Source of the DNA: an uncultured Eubacteriales bacterium
Lineage (GTDB): Bacteria > Bacillota > Clostridia > Christensenellales > CAG-138
DNA: 48,178 nt
NCBI GenBank assembly: GCA_902798825.1
Contig: CADBYI010000007.1
Location: 1 to 48,178, forward strand
Direction of reading: 5' to 3'
Position 1 is the first letter of the stretch, and each line of letters starts with the position of its first letter. The notes below the pieces were generated by a model. That model was not told the origin of the DNA. It ran no database searches and worked only from the letters and a program-made list of their open reading frames with translations. The position numbers and the translations under genes are program-made. Below are positions 25,731 to 34,027 of this stretch, piece after piece.

Positions 25731-28700
25731 ATGTCAATTCCCTTTGCACATTTGCATGTGCATACCCAATATTCTCTGCTGGACGGCGCCGCCCGTATAC
25801 CGGCTCTGGTCGCGAGAGCCAAGAGTCTGGGACAGACCGCCATGGCTATCACAGATCATGGGGTCATGTATGGGGTTATCGATTTTTATCGGGAGTGCAA
25901 GAAGCAGGGGATCAAGCCCATCCTGGGCATCGAGACCTATGTGGCCCGCGATCGCCTGTACAAGGACGGAAAGGCGGGGCGGGACGCGGGACATCTGATC
26001 CTCCTTGCCAAGAATGAAACCGGCTATCAAAACCTCATGCGCCTGTCCTCCGAGGCGTTCATACATGGGTTCTATTATAAGCCGAGAATCGATTACGACC
26101 TGCTCTCCCAAAACTGTGAAGGACTCGTCTGCCTATCTGCGTGTCTGGCCGGGGACATTCCTCAGCATTTGCTTCACGACCGGGACGAGGAGGCCTATGC
26201 CCTGGCGAAGCGGCTTCAGGGCATGTTCGGGGAAGATTTCTATATAGAGCTGCAGAACCACGGTATCCGGGAGCAGAAGATGGTGCTGCCCAAGCTGAAG
26301 AAGCTGGCATACGAGCTGGGGATAAAAACGGTGGCCACCAACGATATCCACTATACCGACAAGGAGGACGCAGAGGCCCAGGACGTGCTGCTGTGCATCC
26401 AGACCCAGCGGTTTGTGGATGAAGAGGATCGGATGCGCATGGGGGCCGAGGAGTTCTACTGCAAGTCCGCCGAGGAGCTGCTGGAATTCCTTCCCGGGGA
26501 GGAGCAATCCCTCCGTAACACCATGGAAATCGTGGATAAGTGCAATGTGGAGATCGAATTCGGCAAGCGCCGCCTGCCCAAATTCACTGCCCCCAACGAC
26601 CTCGATAATCGCACCTATCTTCGGCAGCTCTGTGAGGAGGGCATGGCCAAGAAGATGCCGAATGCCGGGAAGGAAGCCTGGGATCGGCTCAACTATGAAC
26701 TGTCCGTTGTGGAAAACATGGGCTTTGTGGATTACTATCTCATCGTCTGGGATTTTATCCACTTCGCCAAGTCTCACAACATCATGGTGGGCCCCGGCCG
26801 AGGCAGCGGCGCGGCCAGCCTCGCTGCCTACTGCATGGGCATCACGGATATCGATCCGCTGAAATATGCCCTGCTCTTTGAGCGGTTTTTGAACCCCGAA
26901 CGGGTGTCCATGCCCGACTTCGACGTGGACTTCTGCTATGAGCGGCGGCAGGAGGTCATCGACTACGTGGGCCAGAAATACGGCGAGGGCCATGTATCCC
27001 AGATCATTACCTTCGGCACCATGGCCGCCAAGGCCGTCATCCGGGACGTATGTCGGGTGCTGCGGGTGCCCTATGCCGAGGCGGACAAGCTGGCAAAGAT
27101 GGTGCCCAATATGCTTAAGATCACCCTGAAGGACGCCATGCAGATGCAGCCGGAGCTCAAGTCCCTCTATGATTCAGACCCCACCACTAGGAAGGTGCTG
27201 GATCTGTCCATGAAGCTGGAGGGCTTGCCTCGCCACAGCTCCACCCATGCGGCGGGCGTGGTGATCTCCGGCGTGCCCCTGGAAACGGTGGTGCCGCTGC
27301 AGAGCAACGACGGGGTGCTGACCACCCAGTTCCCCATGACCACGTTGGAGGAGCTGGGCCTGCTGAAGATGGACTTTCTGGGTCTACGGACCCTGACCAT
27401 CATCCGGGACGCGCTGAACTTCATCCGGGAGCAGGGGAAGGAAGCCCCGGACTTTTCCACCAACGATTTCTCTGACAGGGAAGTGTACGACATGATCTCC
27501 CGAGGGGACACGGACGGCGTGTTCCAGTTGGAATCCGCGGGCATGCGCCAGTTCCTGATGCAGCTAAAGCCTGACTGCTTCGAGGACATCATCGCTGGCA
27601 TCGCCCTCTATCGTCCGGGCCCCATGGAGAGCATTCCCCGTTATATCCAGGGCAAGCATGACCCCAGCTCCGTCCATTACGAGGACAAGCGGCTGGAGCC
27701 CATCCTTTCCACCACCTACGGCTGCATGGTCTATCAGGAGCAGGTCATGGAGATCGTCCGCACCCTGGGCGGCTACTCCCTGGGCCGGGCCGATATCGTC
27801 CGTCGGGCCATGAGCAAAAAGAAGCATGACGTGATGGCCCGGGAGCGGGAGTACTTCGTCCACGGCACCGAGGGGGTGGAGGGGGCCGTGCATCGGGGCG
27901 TGAAGGAACAGGTGGCGGACCACATCTTCGACGAGATGATGGATTTTGCCTCCTATGCCTTCAACAAGGCCCATGCTGCCTGCTATGCCGTCACCACCTA
28001 TCGGACGGCCTATCTCAAACACTATTTCCCCGTGGAGTTCCTGGCCGCCATGATCAACGGCTATATGTACAACTCCGACTCCGTGGCCCAATACGTGTAC
28101 TCCGCCCGCCACAGCAATATCCGTGTGCTGGGCCCCGACGTGAACCGGTCCCGGCCCAAGTTCTCCGTGGAGGACGGCGCCATTCGCTTTGGCCTGGCTG
28201 CGGTGAAGAACGTGGGTGAGGCGGTCATGGAGGACTTGGTGAAGGAGCGGGAGCAGCATGGCCCCTTTAAGGATTTTTGGGACTTTTGCGATCGGGTCAC
28301 GGGCCTCAACAAGCGCATGGTGGAGAACATGATCTACGCCGGCTGCTTCGATTCCATGGGATATACCCGGACCCAGCTGCTGAAGGTCTACGATCAGGCC
28401 ATGGAGCTGGCCGTCAAGGCGAAGAAGAATCGGGACGCCGGACAGATGTCTCTGTTCGATTTCGATGAGGGGGAGGACGCCATCTCCAGCCATCCCCCCA
28501 TCCTGCCGGCGGCGGAAATGCCCCACAAGCTCCTGCTGCAGAAGGAGCGGGAGGCCACGGGCCTGTACCTGTCCGGGCACCCCCTGGACGATTATATGGA
28601 CCTGCTGTCCAGCCAGAAGGTCAGCGTGCTGGATTTGGCGGAGGCGGACGGGTCCACGGATCTGGAGGACAACGCCTATGTGACGGTGGGCGGCCTGCTC

Positions 28701-29141
28701 ACCAGCTGCAAGACCCGGCCCACCAAGGGCAACAATGGCATGATGGGCTATGCCAATTTGGAGGGTGTGACGGGGGTAGTGGAAACCGTGATTTTCCCAC
28801 GCACCTTGCAGATATACGGGCGGCTGTTCCACGACGACGCGCCGGTGCTGGTGAAGGGACGGCTGAACATCCGGGAGGATCGGGTGAATTCCCTGCTGAT
28901 CGAGGAATTGTCGGACTTGGAGGGGGCAAACAAGAAGCTGTACATTCGCCTGCCGGTCCTATCCGACGCCTATAAGGTCCAGAAAATCATACAAAACTAT
29001 CCCGGCCAGACCCCCATCGTCTTAGTGGACGCGAAGCGCCAGGCCAAGGGCGCCCCTCGGGATTGGAACATCAAGGTGGATGAAGAGCTTTTGAGCACCC
29101 TGCAGGCGGTGTTCGGCATGGAGAATGTGATTCTGAAATGA
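25731..29141 (+). CDS. dnaE: DNA polymerase III alpha subunit (DnaE type)
   Basis: 1136 residues, the length of DnaE (C-family replicative polymerase without an internal exonuclease). The PHP domain starts HLHVHTQYSLLDGAA. Polymerase motifs include GPGRGSGAASLAAY and PDFDVDF (residues 395-401, two catalytic Asp), YRPGPMESIPRY, and HAACYAVTTY. The C-terminal part has the OB-fold (VTVGGLLTSCKTRPTKG) after a helix-hairpin-helix region. The ATG follows GGGGAGG. rlmD starts at ATGA, overlapping the stop, so translation is coupled. Clostridia usually also carry PolC; not in this window. Confidence 0.97.
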   Translation: MSIPFAHLHVHTQYSLLDGAARIPALVARAKSLGQTAMAITDHGVMYGVIDFYRECKKQGIKPILGIETYVARDRLYKDGKAGRDAGHLILLAKNETGYQNLMRLSSEAFIHGFYYKPRIDYDLLSQNCEGLVCLSACLAGDIPQHLLHDRDEEAYALAKRLQGMFGEDFYIELQNHGIREQKMVLPKLKKLAYELGIKTVATNDIHYTDKEDAEAQDVLLCIQTQRFVDEEDRMRMGAEEFYCKSAEELLEFLPGEEQSLRNTMEIVDKCNVEIEFGKRRLPKFTAPNDLDNRTYLRQLCEEGMAKKMPNAGKEAWDRLNYELSVVENMGFVDYYLIVWDFIHFAKSHNIMVGPGRGSGAASLAAYCMGITDIDPLKYALLFERFLNPERVSMPDFDVDFCYERRQEVIDYVGQKYGEGHVSQIITFGTMAAKAVIRDVCRVLRVPYAEADKLAKMVPNMLKITLKDAMQMQPELKSLYDSDPTTRKVLDLSMKLEGLPRHSSTHAAGVVISGVPLETVVPLQSNDGVLTTQFPMTTLEELGLLKMDFLGLRTLTIIRDALNFIREQGKEAPDFSTNDFSDREVYDMISRGDTDGVFQLESAGMRQFLMQLKPDCFEDIIAGIALYRPGPMESIPRYIQGKHDPSSVHYEDKRLEPILSTTYGCMVYQEQVMEIVRTLGGYSLGRADIVRRAMSKKKHDVMAREREYFVHGTEGVEGAVHRGVKEQVADHIFDEMMDFASYAFNKAHAACYAVTTYRTAYLKHYFPVEFLAAMINGYMYNSDSVAQYVYSARHSNIRVLGPDVNRSRPKFSVEDGAIRFGLAAVKNVGEAVMEDLVKEREQHGPFKDFWDFCDRVTGLNKRMVENMIYAGCFDSMGYTRTQLLKVYDQAMELAVKAKKNRDAGQMSLFDFDEGEDAISSHPPILPAAEMPHKLLLQKEREATGLYLSGHPLDDYMDLLSSQKVSVLDLAEADGSTDLEDNAYVTVGGLLTSCKTRPTKGNNGMMGYANLEGVTGVVETVIFPRTLQIYGRLFHDDAPVLVKGRLNIREDRVNSLLIEELSDLEGANKKLYIRLPVLSDAYKVQKIIQNYPGQTPIVLVDAKRQAKGAPRDWNIKVDEELLSTLQAVFGMENVILK

Positions 29142-30583
29142 GTAAAGCACCTGTGGAAAAGAATGAAGAACTGGAGCTGACCATCGACAGCGTCACCTTG
29201 GAGGGAGCGGGCGTTGGGCGGGTGGACGGCTTTGCCCTCTTTGTGCCTGGCGCATTGGCGGGGGAGCGGGTGCGGGTGCACGTCATCAAGGTCACCGCTT
29301 CCTATGCCGTGGGCAAGCTCCTGGAGGTAGTGGAGCCCTCGCTCCATCGGATGGAGCCCCTTTGCCCCCAAAACGCCCGCTGCGGCGGCTGTGCCTTCGG
29401 CCATGCGACCTATGAGGAGGAGCTGCGCATCAAGGAGCGCCAGGTGGTGGAAGCCTTGACACGATTGGGTGGTCTTGGGGAGGTGCCCTTGCGGCCCATC
29501 CTGGGCATGGACAGCCCGGAACGCTATCGGAACAAGGGTGCGTTTCCCTACGGCATGACGGATGAGGGCCCTGCCTTCGGATTCTTCGCCCCCCGCAGCC
29601 ATCGACTGGTACCCGTGGAGGATTGCCCAATCGAACAGGAGCCGGTCTGCCGGGCGGTGCAGGCGGTGAAAGACTGGGCGGACCGCTGCCATATTCCACC
29701 CTACGACGAAAGGACGGGGAAGGGCACCCTGCGCCACGCCGTGGTCCGGGTGACCACCGAGGGCGAGCTGATGGCGGTCGTCGTTACGAAGGGAGATTTG
29801 CCTCACAGGCGGGAGCTGACTGTGGCCCTTTCCTTTGCGGACAGCGTCTATTGGAACCGTAACGACAAAAATACCAACGTGATCTTCGGCGACAGCTTCT
29901 TCCTCTTGGCGGGAAAGGCCACCCTGGAGGAGACCTTGTGCGGCATCCGCTTTGAGGTGAGCCCTCGGTCTTTTTTGCAGGTGAACCCGACCCAAACCGA
30001 AAAACTCTATGGCGCCGCTTTGGAGATGCTTTCGCCCCAACCGCATGAGACCGTGGCGGACGTTTACTGCGGCATCGGCACCATCAGCCTGCTCCTGGCA
30101 CGAAAGGCCGGGAGGGTCATCGGCATCGAGGTGGTCCCCGAGGCGGTGGAGAACGCCAAGAGCAACGCCCTTCTAAACGGAATCGAAAACGCCTCCTTCC
30201 TCTGCGCACCGGCGGAGGAAGCTCTTCCCAAACTGGTAGCCCAGGGACAGACCATCGACTGCCTCATCGTGGACCCGCCCCGCAAGGGCTGCGATCCTCA
30301 GGTCATCGACGCCATTCTCGCCTCCGGCATTCGCCGCATGGTCTATGTTTCCTGCAATCCGGCCACACTGGCCCGGGACGTCAAGCTCCTCACTGCCGGC
30401 GGCTTCACCGTCCAAACCGTCCAGCCCGTGGACATGTTCCCCCGCTGCGGGCATGTCGAGACGGTATGCTGCTTGTACCACCAAAAGAAAGATTTCATTT
30501 CGGTGCCGTATGAACCGAAGAATACGGACTATCTGAAAAAAGATGAAAGTGATGAACAAATCGAGTTTTGCGGAGAAGAATAA
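29138..30583 (+). CDS. rlmD: 23S rRNA (uracil-C5)-methyltransferase, RlmD/TrmA family, with replaced C-terminus
   Basis: 481 residues. An N-terminal TRAM domain (residues 10-65) precedes the iron-sulfur site C76-x5-C82-x2-C85 plus a later Cys in EDCPIE. The SAM-binding site is VADVYCGIGTISLLLARKAG; the catalytic Cys is in VYVSCNPATLARD. It methylates a uracil of rRNA (or tRNA) using SAM. The fold should end near GHVETVCCL. After that, from about base 30478, codon use turns AT-richer and about 30 acidic residues follow (KDFISVPYEPKN...FCGEE) that are not typical for the family. This tail also contains the ribosome binding site of the next gene, so it seems to have come with the inserted segment. 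Confidence 0.9.
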   Translation: MSKAPVEKNEELELTIDSVTLEGAGVGRVDGFALFVPGALAGERVRVHVIKVTASYAVGKLLEVVEPSLHRMEPLCPQNARCGGCAFGHATYEEELRIKERQVVEALTRLGGLGEVPLRPILGMDSPERYRNKGAFPYGMTDEGPAFGFFAPRSHRLVPVEDCPIEQEPVCRAVQAVKDWADRCHIPPYDERTGKGTLRHAVVRVTTEGELMAVVVTKGDLPHRRELTVALSFADSVYWNRNDKNTNVIFGDSFFLLAGKATLEETLCGIRFEVSPRSFLQVNPTQTEKLYGAALEMLSPQPHETVADVYCGIGTISLLLARKAGRVIGIEVVPEAVENAKSNALLNGIENASFLCAPAEEALPKLVAQGQTIDCLIVDPPRKGCDPQVIDAILASGIRRMVYVSCNPATLARDVKLLTAGGFTVQTVQPVDMFPRCGHVETVCCLYHQKKDFISVPYEPKNTDYLKKDESDEQIEFCGEE

Positions 30584-31447
30584 ATGAATTATAAAATCGG
30601 GGATCTGACGAAAGAAGAAGCCACATATATCGGCGAAAAGATCAATGAGATCGTGCCGCGCGAAGTGGACGCGGACGAAGAAGAATTTGTTCTTAAAGTT
30701 GAGAATGAAAACGGTGAGATCATCGGCGGATGCATCGCAGAGGCATACGAATACCACTGGTCGAGAGTTTTGCTTGAAGAGCTTTGGGTGTATGAACGCT
30801 ATCGCCATCAGGGGATCGGCTCTATGATTATCCGCGAGGTCGAGCGGATTGCAAGAGAGAAGGGCTGTCGGGTCGTCACGCTCGGCACCGCCAGCTATAT
30901 GGCCAGGCCGTTCTATGAAAAACACGGCTACACGGTTTTTACAACGCTGAAAAAGGCAAACGGCTATATCGATTATTCATTGGTCAAGTACCTTGACAAG
31001 GACACGCCGAACTACGTGCCGACAAACAACAGCGGTACGCGGTTCAAGGTTTTCCTCGGCAATGAGGGCGACGCGGATGCCATACAGGACGGTCTTGACA
31101 AATATGACGAAGCCTATGAGCCGAAATACGAAAACGTTGATTTTTATAAGAAACTTGCGGACAAAGACGGAAAGCTTATAGCAGGCGTGATCGCGGACGT
31201 GAACAAAGATGCTTATGGCTATGTTGAAGCGCTGTTTGTAGAAGAGCTATTCCGACGTCAGGGCCTGGGCACATATCTTTTGCAGGAAGTGGAAAAATGG
31301 GCAAAGGGAAACAATGCTTCTGTTGTTTTGACAAGCGCAGGCGACTGGAACGTCGATTTCTTTAAGAAGAACGGCTATCTGGTCAGAGGCGAACTCAAAG
31401 ATGTTCCCAAAGGACACAACTGTTACGAGCTTTACAAGAATATCTGA
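30584..31447 (+). CDS. Tandem GNAT-domain acetyltransferase
   Basis: 287 residues made of two GNAT domains. The first (residues about 1-130) has LEELWVYERYRHQGIGSMII, where RHQGIG is the acetyl-CoA loop (R/Q-x-x-G-x-G). The second (about 150-287) has VEALFVEELFRRQGLGTYLL with RRQGLG. Each ends with the FYEKHGY / FFKKNGY element typical of GNAT C-termini. Such proteins acetylate amines, antibiotics or protein N-termini; the substrate cannot be told. The ATG follows the rlmD stop directly; its GGAG box is inside the unusual rlmD tail. Confidence 0.8.
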   Translation: MNYKIGDLTKEEATYIGEKINEIVPREVDADEEEFVLKVENENGEIIGGCIAEAYEYHWSRVLLEELWVYERYRHQGIGSMIIREVERIAREKGCRVVTLGTASYMARPFYEKHGYTVFTTLKKANGYIDYSLVKYLDKDTPNYVPTNNSGTRFKVFLGNEGDADAIQDGLDKYDEAYEPKYENVDFYKKLADKDGKLIAGVIADVNKDAYGYVEALFVEELFRRQGLGTYLLQEVEKWAKGNNASVVLTSAGDWNVDFFKKNGYLVRGELKDVPKGHNCYELYKNI

Positions 31448-31797
31448 AGCAAAGGACCATTATCCTAAGTGTCGATTTATTCCGCAGCTGACTGTTTATG
31501 GAGACGGTAGTATTGATGTCACGCAAGGATACATAAAACCGTCAAAAGTGCCGTATTTCCGGGCTTTTCGGGCAGTTTGCCGCCAGCCGCTTGAGACGGA
31601 TTTGACAGAAAAAATCACTCCGACAGAACATATCAACCGCTCCAACCGGAGGGTTGAGTAGGCCATTTGGATGTCACAGGGTTGAGTGGCCGGTTTAGAT
31701 GTTTTGGCGGCAGGGTTGAGTTAGTGATTTGGATAACGGCGGGTTGTGGCTGTGGTTTGGATGTCATTGCGACAACTCGGGATTTAATGGAGTATAG
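31448..31797. other. Non-coding stretch inside the acquired island
   Basis: No convincing gene. A short plus-strand reading continues past the acetyltransferase in another frame (for example CRFIPQLTVYGDGSIDVTQG near 31470-31530), but it has no start signal and I recognise no family; it could be a gene remnant. The right half holds four degenerate GGGTTG-led repeats. Confidence 0.5.
31651..31770 (+). repeat. Four degenerate tandem repeats led by GGGTTGAG
   Basis: GGGTTGAG occurs at 31651, 31679 and 31713, and GGGTTGTG at 31741 (steps of 28, 34 and 28 bp). Each is followed about 7-12 bases later by TTTGGAT or TTTAGAT. The units are too diverged and too few for a CRISPR array. Confidence 0.65.
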
Positions 31798-32367
31798 ATG
31801 TTGAAAACAGAATTTGACAACATTGTTCTTCGCGATATGATTGAGTCCGACATCAAGGACTATGTGCGTTGGTTCACGGTGGAACGTGAATGGGAAAACT
31901 GGGATGCTCCCTGGGAAAAAGAGGATACTTCCGAAGAAACCGAGCGTAAAAGATGGACCGAATACTATGAATCTGTGAAAGATCGTCCCGATGATGCTCA
32001 CCGATGGAAGTTTGAAATCGAATGGAACGGCAGACACATCGGCTGGGTCAGCTCCTACTGCATTGACGAGAACTACGAATGGGTTGGAAATATTAAGGCC
32101 GGTCAGGCTGTTTATCACGCTCTCGGCATTGACATTTGTGAACCGGATTTGTGTGGGAAAGGCATTGGAACAGACACCCTTCGTGCATTCATTAACTATT
32201 GCTTTGAGAACGGTGTGAACGAGCTTTACACACAAACTTGGTCGGGCAATGTCCGTATGCTCCGTTGTGCAGAAAAGCTCGGTTTTGTAGAATGCGATAG
32301 AGACGTAGGCGCACGAGAAGTTGACGGACAGAAATATGATGGGCTGACTTTTAAGATAGTAAAATAA
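31798..32367 (+). CDS. GNAT acetyltransferase, RimJ/RimL type
   Basis: 189 residues. The start (LKTEFDNIVLRDMIESDIKDYVRWF) is characteristic of RimJ/RimL-like and aminoglycoside 6'-acetyltransferase-like GNAT proteins. CGKGIGTDTLRAFINYCF contains the acetyl-CoA loop and NVRMLRCAEKLGFVECDRD is the C-terminal GNAT element. Substrate unknown; antibiotic acetylation is possible but unsupported. A GGAG box lies five bases before the ATG. It belongs to the lower-GC island. Confidence 0.85.
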   Translation: MLKTEFDNIVLRDMIESDIKDYVRWFTVEREWENWDAPWEKEDTSEETERKRWTEYYESVKDRPDDAHRWKFEIEWNGRHIGWVSSYCIDENYEWVGNIKAGQAVYHALGIDICEPDLCGKGIGTDTLRAFINYCFENGVNELYTQTWSGNVRMLRCAEKLGFVECDRDVGAREVDGQKYDGLTFKIVK

Positions 32368-32405
32368 TCACGCACAGACAACTTCCAGTTTGAGAGGCCA
32401 GTGAT

Positions 32406-33011
32406 ATGACCGAAACAGAACTTTATAAAGAACTTGGAGCCCTGACAAAGGACAAGGACAGATGGCAGGAGAGCATTCCCTATGTTTCCTCTCTCCTCAC
32501 CCATGACTCCGTAAAGATACAGGCAAAGGCGCTCTGGTTACTTGGTGAGATGGGACTCAGCTACCCTCAGTTCGTGCAGGACGTTGTTCCAACCATCGCT
32601 TCCTTCCTTGACAGCCCGGAGCCGCTTATGCGGGAGCGGGCGGTGAACGCCATTGGCAGGATTGGACGGGGCGACTATAGCATAATCGAACCGTACTGGG
32701 CGGGCCTGTTCCGTTTCGCTTCTGATGAGGAACCAAAAGTCCGGCTGGCATTTATCTGGGCGTCCGAAAACATCGCCACGAACACGCCTGATATTTATAA
32801 GGATCATATGCCGGTATTCGAGAAACTCCTGCACGATGCAGATGAAAAGGTAAGGATGGAAGCGCCGGAGATCTTCCGGGTGCTCGGCAAGCACAGACCG
32901 GATTTCGTCAGGCCATATGTGGAGCAGCTGCGGCAGATATCGGATACCGACGAGAATCGCGTCATAAGGATACATTGTCTTGGCGCGATCAAGGCAACCG
33001 GAGCGAAGTAG
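32406..33011 (+). CDS. HEAT-repeat protein
   Basis: 201 residues, all helical, with about five HEAT-like repeats, for example SVKIQAKALWLLGEMG, PLMRERAVNAIGRIG, EPKVRLAFIWASENIA, DEKVRMEAPEIFRVLG and ENRVIRIHCLGAIKATG. HEAT arrays act as protein-binding scaffolds; some relatives bind DNA lesions or modify tRNA, but nothing here shows that. GAGAGG precedes the ATG. It is the last gene of the lower-GC island. Confidence 0.75.
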   Translation: MTETELYKELGALTKDKDRWQESIPYVSSLLTHDSVKIQAKALWLLGEMGLSYPQFVQDVVPTIASFLDSPEPLMRERAVNAIGRIGRGDYSIIEPYWAGLFRFASDEEPKVRLAFIWASENIATNTPDIYKDHMPVFEKLLHDADEKVRMEAPEIFRVLGKHRPDFVRPYVEQLRQISDTDENRVIRIHCLGAIKATGAK

Positions 33012-33077
33012 AAAAGGCTCCCACACCGCCATCATCGGCGGCGGGAATGGCAGGAGGAAGGATAGGGCAGGGACGAT

Positions 33078-33959
33078 ATGCATTTCGTGGATGCGAAAAG
33101 TATACTCACCGGGAACGGCGGATGGTACGGGATGAACATCTACCGCGGGTGTTCTCACGGCTGCATCTATTGCGACAGCCGAAGCCGGTGCTATCAGTTC
33201 ACCCACCCCTTTGAGGACATCGAGGTGAAGCAAAACGCCCCTGAACTCCTGGAAGCGGCCCTCCGTTCCAAAAGGAAAAAAGCCATGATCGGGACCGGCT
33301 CCATGTCGGACCCCTATATGCACTGCGAGGAGGAGCTGGGCTTGACCCGCAGGTGCCTTCAGATCATCCTGAAATATGGCTTCGGCGTCGCCATCCAAAC
33401 CAAATCCGATCGGATATTGCGGGATATGGATCTGCTGGATCAAATCAATCAGCGGACCAAGTGCGTGGTGCAGATGACCCTGACCACCTACGACGAAACC
33501 CTTTGTCGAATCGTGGAACCCAACGTGTGCGGTACAAAGCGGCGGATCGAGGTGCTGGAGGAAATGCAAAGAAGGGGGATCCCCACCGTGGTGTGGTTAA
33601 GCCCCATCTTGCCCTTTATCAACGACACGGCGGAGAACGTAGGCCAACTCCTGTCCGAATGCGTGCGGGTAGGGGTGAAGGGCATCGTTTGCTTCGGCAT
33701 GGGGCTGACATTAAGGGAGGGCGATAGGGAATACTACTATGCTGCGCTGGATCGTCACTTCCCCGGATTGAAACAGAGGTACATGGATACCTATGGCTAT
33801 GCCTACGAGATACCCAGCCCCCGCAGCAAGGAGCTCATGTCCCTGTTCACCCGCATTTGCCGGCAGAACAATATCCTCTGCACGCCGGACGCATGCTTTG
33901 AATATATGCGGCAGCTGCCCCAAAGGCGGGAGCAGATGAGCCTCTTTGACGATCTGTAA
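33078..33959 (+). CDS. SPL-like radical SAM protein
   Basis: 293 residues. The radical SAM cluster site is RGCSHGCIYCDSRS (C25, C29, C32: C-x3-C-x2-C). The rest (IGTGSMSDPYMHCEEELGLTR, VQMTLTTYDETLCRIVEP, WLSPILPFINDT) matches the SPL (spore photoproduct lyase-like, Rv2578c-type) family of radical SAM proteins common in anaerobes. It is shorter than true spore photoproduct lyase and lacks its C-terminal Cys, so DNA photoproduct repair should not be assumed. A shared bidirectional terminator separates it from ade. Confidence 0.85.
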   Translation: MHFVDAKSILTGNGGWYGMNIYRGCSHGCIYCDSRSRCYQFTHPFEDIEVKQNAPELLEAALRSKRKKAMIGTGSMSDPYMHCEEELGLTRRCLQIILKYGFGVAIQTKSDRILRDMDLLDQINQRTKCVVQMTLTTYDETLCRIVEPNVCGTKRRIEVLEEMQRRGIPTVVWLSPILPFINDTAENVGQLLSECVRVGVKGIVCFGMGLTLREGDREYYYAALDRHFPGLKQRYMDTYGYAYEIPSPRSKELMSLFTRICRQNNILCTPDACFEYMRQLPQRREQMSLFDDL

Positions 33960-33977
33960 GGATTTTTGCGATCATAA

Positions 33978-34010
33978 AAAGGCGGTTTTCCCATCGGGGA
34001 AACCGCCTTT
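33978..34010. terminator. Bidirectional terminator between the SPL-like gene and ade
   Basis: AAAGGCGGTTTTCCC pairs with GGGGAAACCGCCTTT (15 bp including one wobble, 3-base loop). T/A-rich flanks lie on both sides. Confidence 0.85.
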
Positions 34011-34027
34011 CGTCGTATATGCTTTGT

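Larger units (their letters stand above)
30478..33011. other. Lower-GC gene island, probably acquired
   Basis: From within the 3' end of rlmD to the end of the HEAT-repeat gene the base composition and codon choice (many AAA, GAA, TTT, AAT) differ from the GC-rich neighbours. It holds two acetyltransferase genes, a HEAT-repeat gene and a non-coding stretch with degenerate repeats. No integrase, transposase or flanking direct repeat is visible. Confidence 0.5.

Noticed and set aside
31448..31661. Separate small protein continuing after the double-GNAT gene
   Set aside because: The frame overlaps the GNAT gene without a start signal and matches no family I know; kept only as a possible remnant.
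31651..31770. CRISPR array
   Set aside because: Only four diverged units with irregular spacing, no conserved repeat and no cas genes.
33078..33959. True spore photoproduct lyase (splB)
   Set aside because: The radical SAM motif fits, but the protein is shorter and lacks the C-terminal catalytic Cys region; it fits the broader SPL-like family better.
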